Assembly (NCBI RefSeq): GCF_910593785.1
Contig: NZ_CAJVAP010000007.1
Coordinates: forward strand, 1-64,000
Reading direction: 5' to 3'
DNA: 64,000 nucleotides
From: Leucobacter soli
GTDB taxonomy: Bacteria; Actinomycetota; Actinomycetes; Actinomycetales; Microbacteriaceae
Below the pieces are notes generated by a model. That model had not been told where the DNA came from. It made no database searches and was given only the letters and a program-made list of their open reading frames with translations. This document shows positions 16,968 to 24,861 of this stretch, one piece after another. The translations under genes were made by a program, and so were the position numbers. How positions within the stretch are numbered: position 1 is the stretch's first letter; each line of letters opens with the position of its first letter.

Positions 16968-17144
16968 TCAGCCTGCCGCCTCACGGGCCTCGCTCAGGGC
17001 CTTCGCCACGGTTTCGAGATCGTCGTCAAAAAGGTCTGGGTAGGTGTCGAGTGTCATGGCGGCTGATGCGTGCCCGAGTATGCGTTGTACGGCCTTCGCG
17101 TTCGCGCCTGCGGCCACCGCGAGTGAGGCAGTGGTGTGTCGCAC
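16968..17144 (-). pseudogene. Tyrosine-recombinase (phage integrase) 3' fragment
   Basis: Reading the minus strand to a TGA at 16968-16970 gives an integrase C-terminus: VRHTTASLAVAAGANAKAVQ, then RILGHASAAMTLDTYPDLFD, then DDLETVAKALSEAREAAG. This contains the catalytic R of R-H-x-x, the GHAS histidine motif and the nucleophile Tyr (DTYPDLF), as in actinophage/ICE integrases. Upstream of about 17144 the similarity stops and there is no room for the rest of the gene, so only about 58 codons remain. It faces the tRNA it probably used as attachment site. Confidence 0.8.
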
Positions 17145-17153
17145 TTCTTCGCG

Positions 17154-17246
17154 ATGCGATTCCCCAAGAAGCGGGTGGTTCTGAAGATCTCTCAGCGCAG
17201 TGACGGCGAGATGATCAAGCTGTTCGAAGACGAAGGCTTCGAGTAA
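17154..17246 (+). pseudogene. 30-codon 3' fragment of an unidentified gene
   Basis: An open frame from an ATG at 17154 to TAA at 17246 ends with a natural-looking C-terminus (VVLKISQRSDGEMIKLFEDE, then GFE). It begins where the integrase similarity stops and is followed by a terminator-like hairpin. It looks like the remaining 3' end of a gene fused to the integrase remnant by a deletion. I do not recognise the family. Confidence 0.4.
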
Positions 17247-17261
17247 CCCCAGACAGATGAG

Positions 17262-17304
17262 AAGCGCCCCCGCTCAACCCCGAAGAGTGAGCGGGGGGCG
17301 TTTG
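17262..17304. terminator. Terminator-like hairpin
   Basis: GCGCCCCCGCTCA (17264-17276) pairs, with one bulge, with TGAGCGGGGGGCG (17288-17300), followed by TTT. It closes the 17154-17246 fragment. Confidence 0.65.
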
Positions 17305-17469
17305 GCTCGGGGTCAGACGCGGGGCTTGTTCTGGGCCGTCACCTCAAGGCCGAAGATCTTCACTCTCCTGAGCCCGTAGCAAGCCAGGGGTTTGTAGGTT
17401 CTCGACCACATTCCTTGATCTCTCAGGCCGGCAACGCAGAATGGGACACCCGAGCGAAAGGAAGCCATC

Positions 17470-17664
17470 ATGGGATTTCTGGATGACGCGAAAGAGACCG
17501 CCGAGGCTGCCGCCAAGAAGGTAGGCCGCGCGGTCGAGGACGGTGTCGACAAGGCGAAGGACAAGGTCGACGAGATCAAAGCCGATGCTGAGGTGAAGCG
17601 CGCCGAGGCCGAACGCGACTCGGTCAAGGCCCGGAACGAGGCGAAGGACAAGCTCCGCGACTAG
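17470..17664 (+). CDS. Small charged helical protein (CsbD/YtxH/LEA-like)
   Basis: A 64-residue, highly charged, Ala/Lys/Glu/Asp-rich protein without cysteine. It starts MGFLDDAKETAEAAAKKVGR and continues as one amphipathic helix with 11-residue-like spacing (KAKDKVDEIKADAEVKRAEAER is the flavour). Such proteins (CsbD-like, YtxH-like, LEA-like) are often general-stress proteins; I cannot place it precisely. AAAGGAAG precedes the ATG and a strong terminator follows. It is intact although it lies inside the decayed island. Confidence 0.65.
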   Translation: MGFLDDAKETAEAAAKKVGRAVEDGVDKAKDKVDEIKADAEVKRAEAERDSVKARNEAKDKLRD

Positions 17665-17687
17665 TCCCGCCCGGAAATACGTGAAGG

Positions 17688-17721
17688 CCCCCTCGCCGTT
17701 CCCGAAGGAGTGGCGAGGGGG
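17688..17721 (+). terminator. Terminator of the small helical-protein gene
   Basis: CCCCCTCGCC (17688-17697) pairs perfectly with GGCGAGGGGG (17712-17721). Only a short T-poor tail follows. Confidence 0.75.
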
Positions 17722-17812
17722 TCTGCGCGTGAGCGCTGGAGCGTGGGCGTGTTCGTGCGGGGTGGCCATGATGTCTGGAGACGGGTGTCGAGGATGTGCT
17801 GAAACCGGACAT

Positions 17813-17826
17813 CACCGTCACCGCCA
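17813..17826 (+). repeat. Second copy of the tRNA-Ser 3' end (attR-like)
   Basis: CACCGTCACCGCCA, identical to 16869-16882 including the encoded CCA. The bases before it (GACAT) do not match the tRNA, so this is only the attachment-site part and not a second tRNA. Confidence 0.75.
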
Positions 17827-17829
17827 TGA

Positions 17830-17857
17830 AAACCCCTGGTAGAACAGGGGTTCTCTT
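17830..17857 (+). terminator. Terminator-like hairpin after the attR-like repeat
   Basis: AACCCCTG (17831-17838) pairs with CAGGGGTT (17845-17852), followed by CTCTT. It has the same plan as the hairpin after the intact tRNA and may be the terminator originally belonging to that tRNA. Confidence 0.7.
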
Positions 17858-17926
17858 ATTCTGCGGTGGCACGTGCTTCTCGCTCGGCCAGTGCGGTTCC
17901 TTTCACCTCTCCTGATGGCGGTTCGC

Positions 17927-17974
17927 CTGTCGCTTTGATGCACGATGCGGTCGAATAGTGCATCGAAGCGACAG
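17927..17974. repeat. Long inverted repeat (17-bp arms)
   Basis: CTGTCGCTTTGATGCAC (17927-17943) pairs with GTGCATCGAAGCGACAG (17958-17974) with a single wobble position and a 14-nt loop. It lies in the gene-free stretch 17858-18069 just outside the attR-like copy. No T-run follows. It could be an old recombination site, a repeat element or the terminator of the TetR gene, which ends at 18070 on the minus strand. Confidence 0.6.
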
Positions 17975-18069
17975 CTGAATCGTGCATGAGTTCCGAGCGA
18001 GAGGCTGAGGCGCAGCCTCGCGCCGGGCGCTGAGTGCTGAGCGGTGAGCGCTGAATGCACGGCCAGGGT

Positions 18070-18642
18070 TCACCTCAACGGCTGCACCCACCACGAGGGC
18101 GACGCGGCCACGATGGCCCGCGCTGCCGCGTCGGTGTCGAGCTCGGGGGAGCGCAGCCAGGCTTCGATCGCGCCCACCGTGCCGTGGACCGCGTACGCGA
18201 TGGCGATCTCGGTGTTCAGCGGCTCATCCCCGCCGGCCAGCTCGGCCGGGAGAATCTGCGGGTGCGCGTGCAGATACGCGGTGAGCGCGCTGTGGATGCG
18301 CAGCTCGAGGATGTCGCGGACGTGGTCGTCAGTTCCGTGGACCAGCGCGTTCCGATAGATCTCGGCATGCTTGGCGACGTGCTCGAGCAGCTCGCGTTCA
18401 GCGTCGCCGAACTCGCGCGCACCGCCCTCGGCCGGCATCGGGAGATGCTCCAGTTCGGCATCGAGCACCGCGGCGAGCAGAGCCGAGGGGCTCGTCGCAT
18501 GGCGGTAGAACGTGTCGCGCGAGATACCCGCGGCATGCGCGACCGCCGATACCGTCAAGCTGCTCGAGGGCTGGACGGAAGCGAGCTCGACGATCGCCGC
18601 CGCGAGTTGCGCTCGTGTTCGCTGCTGACGGATATCCACCAC
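18070..18642 (-). CDS. TetR/AcrR-family regulator
   Basis: About 190 residues. The N-terminal HTH (RAQLAAAIVELASVQPSSS, then LTVSAVAHAAGISRDTFYRH) is clear and is followed by a helical ligand domain. A GTG at 18642 (or the adjacent one at 18639) places the HTH near the N-terminus as usual. A TTG at 18675 would add 11 residues; neither has a good ribosome binding site. It is divergent from the SDR gene with a 26-bp inverted repeat between, so it probably represses that gene and itself. Confidence 0.85.
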   Translation of the reverse strand: MVDIRQQRTRAQLAAAIVELASVQPSSSLTVSAVAHAAGISRDTFYRHATSPSALLAAVLDAELEHLPMPAEGGAREFGDAERELLEHVAKHAEIYRNALVHGTDDHVRDILELRIHSALTAYLHAHPQILPAELAGGDEPLNTEIAIAYAVHGTVGAIEAWLRSPELDTDAAARAIVAASPSWWVQPLR

Positions 18643-18676
18643 TGCAGTCTGCCATTGCCAGCAGCCGCGCACCAAG

Positions 18677-18702
18677 CTCTATCCAACATGTGTCAGATAG
18701 AG
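18677..18702. promoter_or_regulatory. TetR-type operator between TetR and SDR genes
   Basis: CTCTATC (18677-18683) and GATAGAG (18696-18702) are perfect arms around a partly symmetrical ACATGT core. It lies just upstream of the SDR gene's promoter region and close to the regulator's start. Confidence 0.6.
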
Positions 18703-18754
18703 GTAAGCTGGAGAGACGTAATCGAAGGAGCGTGCGCTCCTGAAAGGAGATATC

Positions 18755-19534
18755 GTGTCGCAACGGTTTGCAGACAAGGTCGTCATCGTCACCGGGGGTG
18801 TGTCGGGCATCGGAGCCGCCGCGGCGCGCCAGTTCGCCGAGGAAGGCGCGAAAGTCGTCGTCGCCGACATCAACGCCGACCTCATCGGGGCGGTTCCCGA
18901 GAACTTCGGCGCATCGGTCACCGGTCGCGTCACCGACGTGACGAACGAGGAAGACGTCGCGGGTCTGATCGCCGAGACGGTCGCTCAGCACGGGACGCTC
19001 GATGCGTTCATCAACGTGGCAGGCGGTTCGCGCCCCGGCACGCTGACCGACATCAGCGCGGAGGACTGGGACTTCACGGTTCGGCTGAACCTGTACAGCG
19101 CCTTCTACGGCACGCGCCTCGCTGCGAAGCAGTTCATCGCGGAGGGCAAGGCCGGGGCGATCGTCAACGTCGCCTCGCTCAACTCCGAGGTGCCGATGCA
19201 TTTCGGCGTCGGGTACACGGCGTCGAAGGCTGCGGTGGCGATGCTCTCCCGCCAGGCGGCGCTCGAGCTCGGCGGCCACGGGATCCGAGTGAACGCGGTC
19301 TCGCCGGGCCTCGTCGACACCCCGCTCACCGCGGGCATGCTGGGCATCGAAGGCATGCGCGACGCGTTCGACGAGCGGATCCCGCTGCACCGCGCCGCGC
19401 AGCCCGAGGAGATCGCCTCGTCGATCGTCTACCTCGCGAGCGACGACGCCTCGTACGTGTCGGGCACGAACCACATCGTCGACGGGGCCTGGAACACCAC
19501 CGGCTATCCGGACCTCCGCAAGTTCATGGGCTGA
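18755..19534 (+). CDS. Short-chain dehydrogenase/reductase (SDR)
   Basis: A 259-residue classical SDR that should oxidise or reduce an alcohol/ketone with NAD(P). The nucleotide motif TGGVSGIG is at residues 13-20, VVVADIN ends the second strand with an Asp that favours NAD(H), NVAGG is the structural motif, and the catalytic pair is in YTASK after SLNS. The C-terminus SGTNHIVDGAWNTTG is standard. GTG start with AAAGGAGAT upstream. The substrate is unknown; control by the divergent TetR protein suggests a xenobiotic or a hydroxylated metabolite. Confidence 0.9.
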   Translation: MSQRFADKVVIVTGGVSGIGAAAARQFAEEGAKVVVADINADLIGAVPENFGASVTGRVTDVTNEEDVAGLIAETVAQHGTLDAFINVAGGSRPGTLTDISAEDWDFTVRLNLYSAFYGTRLAAKQFIAEGKAGAIVNVASLNSEVPMHFGVGYTASKAAVAMLSRQAALELGGHGIRVNAVSPGLVDTPLTAGMLGIEGMRDAFDERIPLHRAAQPEEIASSIVYLASDDASYVSGTNHIVDGAWNTTGYPDLRKFMG

Positions 19535-19553
19535 GCAGGTGCTCCCCTGAGGG

Positions 19554-19581
19554 GCCCGGATCGGCGGTCGCCGGTCCGGGC
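19554..19581. terminator. GC-rich hairpin between convergent genes
   Basis: GCCCGGATCGGCG (19554-19566) pairs with CGCCGGTCCGGGC (19569-19581) with one wobble. It lies between the converging SDR and nucleotidase genes and may terminate both, although no T-run is present. The rest of the gap (19535-19710) holds further CGGGCCCC/GGGGCCCCGG pairing. Confidence 0.5.
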
Positions 19582-19710
19582 TCCGTTGCTTCGGGCCCCG
19601 TTGCCCGGGGCCCCGGTGCGCGCGAACCGGCGCCGGGTCGGCAGGAATGAAGAGCGGGCCGAACGCCAAGCGCTCGACCCCCTCGATCCTTCGCGAGATG
19701 CGGCTTCGGG

Positions 19711-22700
19711 CTAGCTCACCCGGAGCTTCACCTGCTTCGAGGTCACGGAGTTCAGCGTGCTGCTGCCGAGCACCTTGACCGAGATCTTGTGGGTGCCCTT
19801 CTTCAGTTTGGGCAGCGTCACCGAGACCTTGCCCTTGTGTCCGGCCTTGAGCGTCACCGTCTTCAGTGTCTTGCCGCCGTCGAGGATGCGCACCTTCCCG
19901 GTCGCGTAGACGCCGCTCGCGCCGGGCAGCTTCACCGTGACGGCGACCTTCCCGTTCTTCGTGCGCGAGATCGACGACTTGGCGAGCTTCCCCGTCACCG
20001 TCGGCTTCGCCTTCGACACCTTCACCTTTGTCGAGGCCTTACCGGCCTCCACCGCGTCCGTACCGAGGTACTTCACCGCCAGCGTGCGAGTGCCCGGCTT
20101 CGTGTTCGCCGGCAGCTTCACCGTGACGCGACCGGTCGACGAGAGCTTCGCGCTCTTGACCACGGTCTTGCCGCTCAGACTCACCTGCACCGCACCGGAC
20201 GCGGCCTTGCCGTCGGCCTTCACCGTGACGGTCGCGGAGTTCGCCTGCCCGTATCGCGTCGACGACTTGGCGGCCTTCACCAAAACCGTCGAGTCGATGA
20301 GCTCCGGGTCGGGTTCGGGCTCCGGCTCACCCGCGATCGCGCGGCCGAGCGGCGACGGGTCGACGACATCGTGGGCTTCGAAGAACTCGACGGTCGCCGC
20401 GAGGTCGACCTGGCCCGTGTCGGTGTGGTTCGCGCCCTCGGGGAAGGTGAAGAAGTTGTCGCCGCCGACCGCGACGAACGAGTTCGTCACCACGGTGAAC
20501 ACGTCGCTATCGGCGACCTTCTCGCCTGCGAAGCGGATCTGGATGATCCGATCGCCCTTGGCCCGCGCCTCGTCGTAGTAGTAGCTCAGGCCCTCGGAGA
20601 TGCCGAGGTGCAGCTTGGGTCGCGACCAGCCCTCGGGCTGCCACTGCTCCTCGAGCACGCTCTTCAGCTGCGCGCCGGTCAGATCGACCGTCACGAGCGT
20701 GTTGGCGAACGGCTGCACGTCGGCGGCGGCCCGGTAGGTCACCGTGCCGTCGGCGCCCTTGAGCATGTCTGCACGCAGACCGCCCGGGTTCATGATGCCG
20801 ATCTGCGCCTTCTTGCCCGCGTACGCATCGTTCGACGTCGCCCACAGGTAGATGTCGGCCACCGTGTTGCCGGCCGTCGACTCGACGCCGCGGTCGCTGC
20901 CGGCCGTGCCGCCGCGCGTGATATCGCCGCTGATCGTGCCGACCTGCACGGCGCCCTTCACGTCCGCCTCGGCGACCGCCGCGTCGACGATCGTCTGCAC
21001 CGCCGTGTTCGCGGGGTACTTCTGCGCGAAGCTGCTGCTCCCGGCGGGCTTCTCGGCGAGCGCCTCGAGCGAGCCGGTGATCGACTCGATCGTGTCGGTG
21101 GCCCGATCGTAGGTCAGCGAGAGCCGGCCCAGCGTCGTGCCGTACTGGTGCGCCTGAATGACCGGGCGGTTCTCGCCGCCGGGGCCGGCGATCTCGCACG
21201 CGTACTTCTGGTGGGTGTGCGCCGAGACGATCGCGTCGATGTCGGCGGAGGCGCCGCGAACTAGTTCTCCGAAGTCGGTGTCCTCCGTCGCGATGGTCGA
21301 GCAGGTGTCGACCGCCGAGCCGTCGTGCGTGAGGAGCACGGTCACGTCGGCCAGATCCTCGTCCTCGATCTCCTGCGCAACGCGGTTCGCCGCGACGACC
21401 TGGTCACCGAAGTCGATGCCGGCGACTCCGGTGGGGGTCACCATCGCAGCGGTCTGCCGGGTGACGACGCCGATGAACGCGACCCGCACGCCGTCGATCG
21501 TCTTCACCGCGTACTCGTCGAGCGCCGGGGTCTGCGTGCCCTTGTAGTACACGTTGGCGCCGAGGCCGAACTCGCTGCCGCCGTAGCGCTTCAGCACGCG
21601 GGTCTTCAGGTCGGCGAGGCCGCGATCGAACTCGTGGTTGCCCACGACGCTCAGGTCGAGACCCGCCTCACGGAGCGCGTCGATCGTCGGCGTGTCGTCG
21701 TTGATGAACGACGGGAACGTCGACGCGCCGATGTTGTCGCCGGCCGAGACGAACAGCGTGTTCGGGTTATCCGCGCGCTTCGTGTCGACGGCGCCCGCGA
21801 GGCCACCGGCACCGACCTCGCCGTTGCCACCGAGGCCCGAGGCGTCGATGCGGCCGTGGAAGTCGTTGATCGTCAGGATGTCGATCTCGGCCTTCAGATC
21901 GTCGACCTCGAACAGCGTGGTCGTGCCGGAGACCTCGTTGCCGACGGCGACGAGCGGGCGGCCCGTGGCCGACTTCTCAGCGGGGATGAACGCGACGCCT
22001 TCCGCGCCCTGGTCGCCCGAGGCGGGGGTGCCGGGCGCCTGGCTGAAATCGCGGTTGTTCACGTACGTCACGAACTCGGAGTTCGCCGGATCGCTGATGT
22101 CGTACACCATGATGCCGCCGACGCGCTCGAGGCCGATGAAGGCGTAGGTCTTGTCGCCGACCTTGCCGACGGCCATGTTCTCGGGCTCGGGGCCCTTGTC
22201 GTCGCTGCGACCCTCTTTGTTGTTCTCGGTGTGATTCGAGTTGACGAAGTTCGGGTTCGCGGCGTTCGTGATCTCCTCGAACTGCGAGCCCGAGTCGAAC
22301 ACCTGCGTGCCGTCGGTCTGCCAGATCGAGAACGAGCGTCCGCCGAAGGCGTGGAGCTCCTCGTAGCAGGTGCCCGCCTCGTTGAGGCCATCGGCGATCG
22401 AGATGTTCAGGCGACCGAGGTCGGCGTCGGTGAGCTTGCCGGTCAGCGGGCTGCCCGCGCACAGCGGGGGGACGCCGGACTTGCCCAGATCCTTCGCGCG
22501 CAGCGGCTCGACGTAGCTGCCCCACTCGCGCGCATCGCCCTCGTTCGCGGTGGCGAGGTAGGTCTCGCCGCCCGCTTCGAACGACACGATGCCGTCGGGC
22601 ATGTAGACGCCGAACAGTCCCTCGTAATTCCGCAGGTTGAAGGTCGGGTTGCCGTTCGGGTCGCGGTCGCTCGGATCGAGCTTGTTCTCGGGATCGCCAT

Positions 22701-23580
22701 GATCCTTGAGGCCGAGGCTCCAGATGTCGGTCACCTCGGCGCCCGCGATGTCGACGACGGCGACGGCGTTCGCCTCCTGCAGCGCGACGTATGCGGTGCC
22801 GCCGTCGACCGCGATGTACTCGGGCTCGAGGTTGCGGCTCACCGGGAGGTCATCGGCGCCGTGGGGCTGCGGACCGAAGACGCGCACGCCATCCGGCAGC
22901 GACTTGGTGCCGCCGTTCGCGGCCGACTCGTAGGCGTGGAAGTCCGCGGTCTCGACGTCGCCCTGCGCTGCGGCGGCGACGGTCGCGGGGAGCGCGATGA
23001 CGCTGATGCTGCCCTCGGGGTCGACGGTGAAGTCGTCGGCGGGCTCGCCCTCGTTCGCGGTGAGCGCGTAGGTGCCGTCGGCCGTGATCGCGACGTTGTC
23101 GGGGAGCGCGCCCACCTCGACCTCGCCGAGCTTCTTGGCCTTGTTCTTCGCGTTCGCATCGAAGAACACCACGTGACCGGCCCCGACCTTGTCGGTGGCC
23201 TCGAAGGCGATGATGCCGAGGCCATCCTCGCGGATCGCGACCGAGTTCGCGACGCCCGTGGATTCGATGGAGTAGATCTTCGTCATGTCGCTCGGATCGC
23301 TGTAGTCGATCACGTCGACCTTTCCGGCCTGAGCGTTCACCACGTACAGACGGTCGCCGTGCGCCTGCACGATCTCCGCGGCCGACTCGTCGAAGACGCC
23401 GGTCTCGAACGTGCCGATCGGGCTGAGCGAGAGCTCGGCGCCGTCGGCCGAATGGACGATCGGCTCGGGGACGACTGCAGCGACCGCGGCCTGGACCGGC
23501 ACGGCGATGACGCCGAATGCCGTCGCCGTCGCCGCGATCGAGGCGAGGACCCGTCGGGGGTGGTGCCTGAGTTGGGACAT
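19711..23580 (-). CDS. Secreted choice-of-anchor-I / 5'-nucleotidase-type metallophosphoesterase with Ig-like tail
   Basis: A 1289-residue secreted protein. After a signal peptide (about residues 1-32), residues 40-480 form a beta-propeller-like choice-of-anchor-I domain (NSVAIREDGLGIIAFEA, YIAVDGGTAYVALQEANA). Residues about 500-780 are the calcineurin-like phosphoesterase (TINDFHGRID, SAGDNIG, VGNHEFDRG, VLLTHDG, VSAHTHQ). Then comes the 5'-nucleotidase C-domain (PGGLRADM, VGGDNFFTF) and about 250 residues of Lys/Thr/Val-rich Ig-like repeats (KVKVSKAKPTVTGK). It probably scavenges phosphate from extracellular nucleotides. The start at 23580 is set by GAGGAG and the signal peptide. No LPXTG sorting motif is seen. 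Confidence 0.92.
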   Translation of the reverse strand: MSQLRHHPRRVLASIAATATAFGVIAVPVQAAVAAVVPEPIVHSADGAELSLSPIGTFETGVFDESAAEIVQAHGDRLYVVNAQAGKVDVIDYSDPSDMTKIYSIESTGVANSVAIREDGLGIIAFEATDKVGAGHVVFFDANAKNKAKKLGEVEVGALPDNVAITADGTYALTANEGEPADDFTVDPEGSISVIALPATVAAAAQGDVETADFHAYESAANGGTKSLPDGVRVFGPQPHGADDLPVSRNLEPEYIAVDGGTAYVALQEANAVAVVDIAGAEVTDIWSLGLKDHGDPENKLDPSDRDPNGNPTFNLRNYEGLFGVYMPDGIVSFEAGGETYLATANEGDAREWGSYVEPLRAKDLGKSGVPPLCAGSPLTGKLTDADLGRLNISIADGLNEAGTCYEELHAFGGRSFSIWQTDGTQVFDSGSQFEEITNAANPNFVNSNHTENNKEGRSDDKGPEPENMAVGKVGDKTYAFIGLERVGGIMVYDISDPANSEFVTYVNNRDFSQAPGTPASGDQGAEGVAFIPAEKSATGRPLVAVGNEVSGTTTLFEVDDLKAEIDILTINDFHGRIDASGLGGNGEVGAGGLAGAVDTKRADNPNTLFVSAGDNIGASTFPSFINDDTPTIDALREAGLDLSVVGNHEFDRGLADLKTRVLKRYGGSEFGLGANVYYKGTQTPALDEYAVKTIDGVRVAFIGVVTRQTAAMVTPTGVAGIDFGDQVVAANRVAQEIEDEDLADVTVLLTHDGSAVDTCSTIATEDTDFGELVRGASADIDAIVSAHTHQKYACEIAGPGGENRPVIQAHQYGTTLGRLSLTYDRATDTIESITGSLEALAEKPAGSSSFAQKYPANTAVQTIVDAAVAEADVKGAVQVGTISGDITRGGTAGSDRGVESTAGNTVADIYLWATSNDAYAGKKAQIGIMNPGGLRADMLKGADGTVTYRAAADVQPFANTLVTVDLTGAQLKSVLEEQWQPEGWSRPKLHLGISEGLSYYYDEARAKGDRIIQIRFAGEKVADSDVFTVVTNSFVAVGGDNFFTFPEGANHTDTGQVDLAATVEFFEAHDVVDPSPLGRAIAGEPEPEPDPELIDSTVLVKAAKSSTRYGQANSATVTVKADGKAASGAVQVSLSGKTVVKSAKLSSTGRVTVKLPANTKPGTRTLAVKYLGTDAVEAGKASTKVKVSKAKPTVTGKLAKSSISRTKNGKVAVTVKLPGASGVYATGKVRILDGGKTLKTVTLKAGHKGKVSVTLPKLKKGTHKISVKVLGSSTLNSVTSKQVKLRVS

Positions 23581-23811
23581 CTGTGCGTGTGCTCCTCGAA
23601 TAGGGGGACGTGCTGGGAGACCCGGGGCCCGGTCCGTCGGACGGAATCGAGCGCCCAGAGCCAGCGTGCGCGGCGAGGGTTGCCCGAATGTGAACGCGGC
23701 GCGAACGCGGGATTCCGAATGCGTGACCGGATCACCGGTGGGCGGCCGGCGTTTCGCGCATAGGCTGGAAGGCGTCGGCCGTGCCGAGGCCGCAGGGCGG
23801 AGGGATGCACC

Positions 23812-24324
23812 ATGAGCGAAGTCCGGGTCATCGGAGTCGCGCTGGACTCCATCGGGCAACCCGTCCTGCTCCTGAAGCCGATCGACGGCGAGGCCGCGCA
23901 GGGGAAGATCCTGCCGATCTGGATCGGACCGCTCGAGGCGACCTCGATCCTCGCCGCCGTGCAGGGATCGCCGACGCCGCGCCCCTTCGCGCACGACCTC
24001 ATGCGGTCGCTCATCGAAGCGATCGACGGGGTGATCCTGCACGTGGAGGTCACCCGGATCGACGAGGGCACCTTCTACGCCGCGGTGCGCATCGAAGGAT
24101 CGAACGGCGAGCATCTGGTCGACGCCAGGCCCTCCGACGCCATCGCGCTCGCCGCGCGGGTGGGCGCCCCGATCCACGTCGCCGACGAGGTGCTCGCCGA
24201 AGCCGGGATCGAGGACACGCTCACCGGAGGCCCGCCCCCGCACGACGATGCGGCGGACGAGGAGCGGCTCGCGGAGTTCCGCCGGTTCCTCGACACCGTC
24301 GACCCCGACGACTTCAAGGAATGA
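23812..24324 (+). CDS. Bifunctional nuclease family protein (DUF151)
   Basis: A 170-residue BFN-domain protein. It has the family pattern GQPVLLLKPIDG, LPIWIGPLEATSI, RPFAHDLMRSLIEA and DARPSDAIALAARVGAPIHV. DUF151 proteins are reported to have nuclease activity, and in actinobacteria the gene is usually found near ftsR/merR-like regulators, which are absent here. The C-terminal 35 residues are acidic. It is divergent from the large nucleotidase gene; the 231-bp gap (23581-23811) holds both promoters, including a TAGGCT hexamer near 23761. Confidence 0.88.
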   Translation: MSEVRVIGVALDSIGQPVLLLKPIDGEAAQGKILPIWIGPLEATSILAAVQGSPTPRPFAHDLMRSLIEAIDGVILHVEVTRIDEGTFYAAVRIEGSNGEHLVDARPSDAIALAARVGAPIHVADEVLAEAGIEDTLTGGPPPHDDAADEERLAEFRRFLDTVDPDDFKE

Positions 24325-24387
24325 GCCGACGGATCCACCGGGGCGCGAGCGCCCCGGCCGCCCCTACCGGAGTGGAGCGCCCCGGAA

Positions 24388-24399
24388 TACACTGGCCGC
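24388..24399 (+). promoter_or_regulatory. Leaderless -10 element
   Basis: TACACT at 24388-24393 followed by 6 nt and the ATG at 24400. Confidence 0.5.
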
Positions 24400-24774
24400 A
24401 TGAGCCGATCCATCGACGTCGCACGCCACATGTTCACCCTCGACTGCCCCGACGCGCCCGCGCTCGCCGAGTTCTACGGCCGACTGCTCGGCTGGCGGGT
24501 CGTGCTCTCGGAGGGGTGGGCCGAAGTGCTCCCCGCCAGCGGCACCGGCGGCATCTCCTTCCAGCAGGTCGAGGAGTACGTCGCGCCGGACTGGCCCGAG
24601 GCCACCGTCCCGCAGCAGGGGCATCTGGACTTCTACGTCGAATCCCTGCCCGACGCGCTCGAGTTCGCCGATTCCATCGGCGCCGTCCGCCATGCGCACC
24701 AGCCGGGAGGGGAGGGCGGCTTCGTCGTCTACCTGGACCCCGCCGGGCACCTGTTCTGCCTCTGCAGGAAGTAG
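24400..24774 (+). CDS. VOC-family (glyoxalase-like) protein
   Basis: A 124-residue vicinal-oxygen-chelate fold protein: HMFTLDCPDAPALAEFYGRL at the N-terminus, HLDFYVESLPDALEFAD in the middle, and VVYLDPAGHLFCLCRK at the C-terminus. It matches the Glyoxalase_6 subgroup, common in actinobacteria with mostly unknown substrates. A possible metal/ligand His is in GHLDFYV. It is monocistronic with a leaderless promoter, and followed by a short tandem repeat and the convergent protease gene. Confidence 0.8.
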   Translation: MSRSIDVARHMFTLDCPDAPALAEFYGRLLGWRVVLSEGWAEVLPASGTGGISFQQVEEYVAPDWPEATVPQQGHLDFYVESLPDALEFADSIGAVRHAHQPGGEGGFVVYLDPAGHLFCLCRK

Positions 24775-24789
24775 CCGCGCCGCGGCTGT

Positions 24790-24831
24790 CCGCCGCTCAG
24801 GATCCGCCGCTCAGGATCCGCCGCTCAGGAT
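24790..24831. repeat. Three 14-bp tandem repeats
   Basis: CCGCCGCTCAGGAT occurs three times head to tail (24790-24803, 24804-24817, 24818-24831) in the 87-bp gap between two convergent genes. A simple slippage array. Confidence 0.8.
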
Positions 24832-24861
24832 CCGCGGTCGCGCATCCGCGCTGCTCGCCGA

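Larger units (their letters stand above)
16869..17826. mobile_element. Decayed tRNA-Ser-integrated element between att-like repeats
   Basis: The 14-bp tRNA 3' end CACCGTCACCGCCA (16869-16882) recurs exactly at 17813-17826. Each copy is followed by a terminator-like hairpin of similar plan. Between them lie the 3' end of a tyrosine integrase gene, pointing at the tRNA, a 30-codon fragment of another gene, and one intact small gene. This is the layout of an integrated genomic island reduced to about 0.95 kb. Confidence 0.7.

Noticed and set aside
17813-17826. A second tRNA gene
   Set aside because: Only the 3' 14 bases match the tRNA; no D or anticodon arm precedes them, so it is an attachment-site copy.
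21325-23763. 812-codon open frame antisense to the nucleotidase gene
   Set aside because: Shadow frame; composition is typical of antisense GC-rich DNA.
24790-24831. CRISPR-like array
   Set aside because: The 14-bp units are directly adjacent without spacers; it is a simple tandem repeat. No CRISPR array or cas gene is seen in the window.
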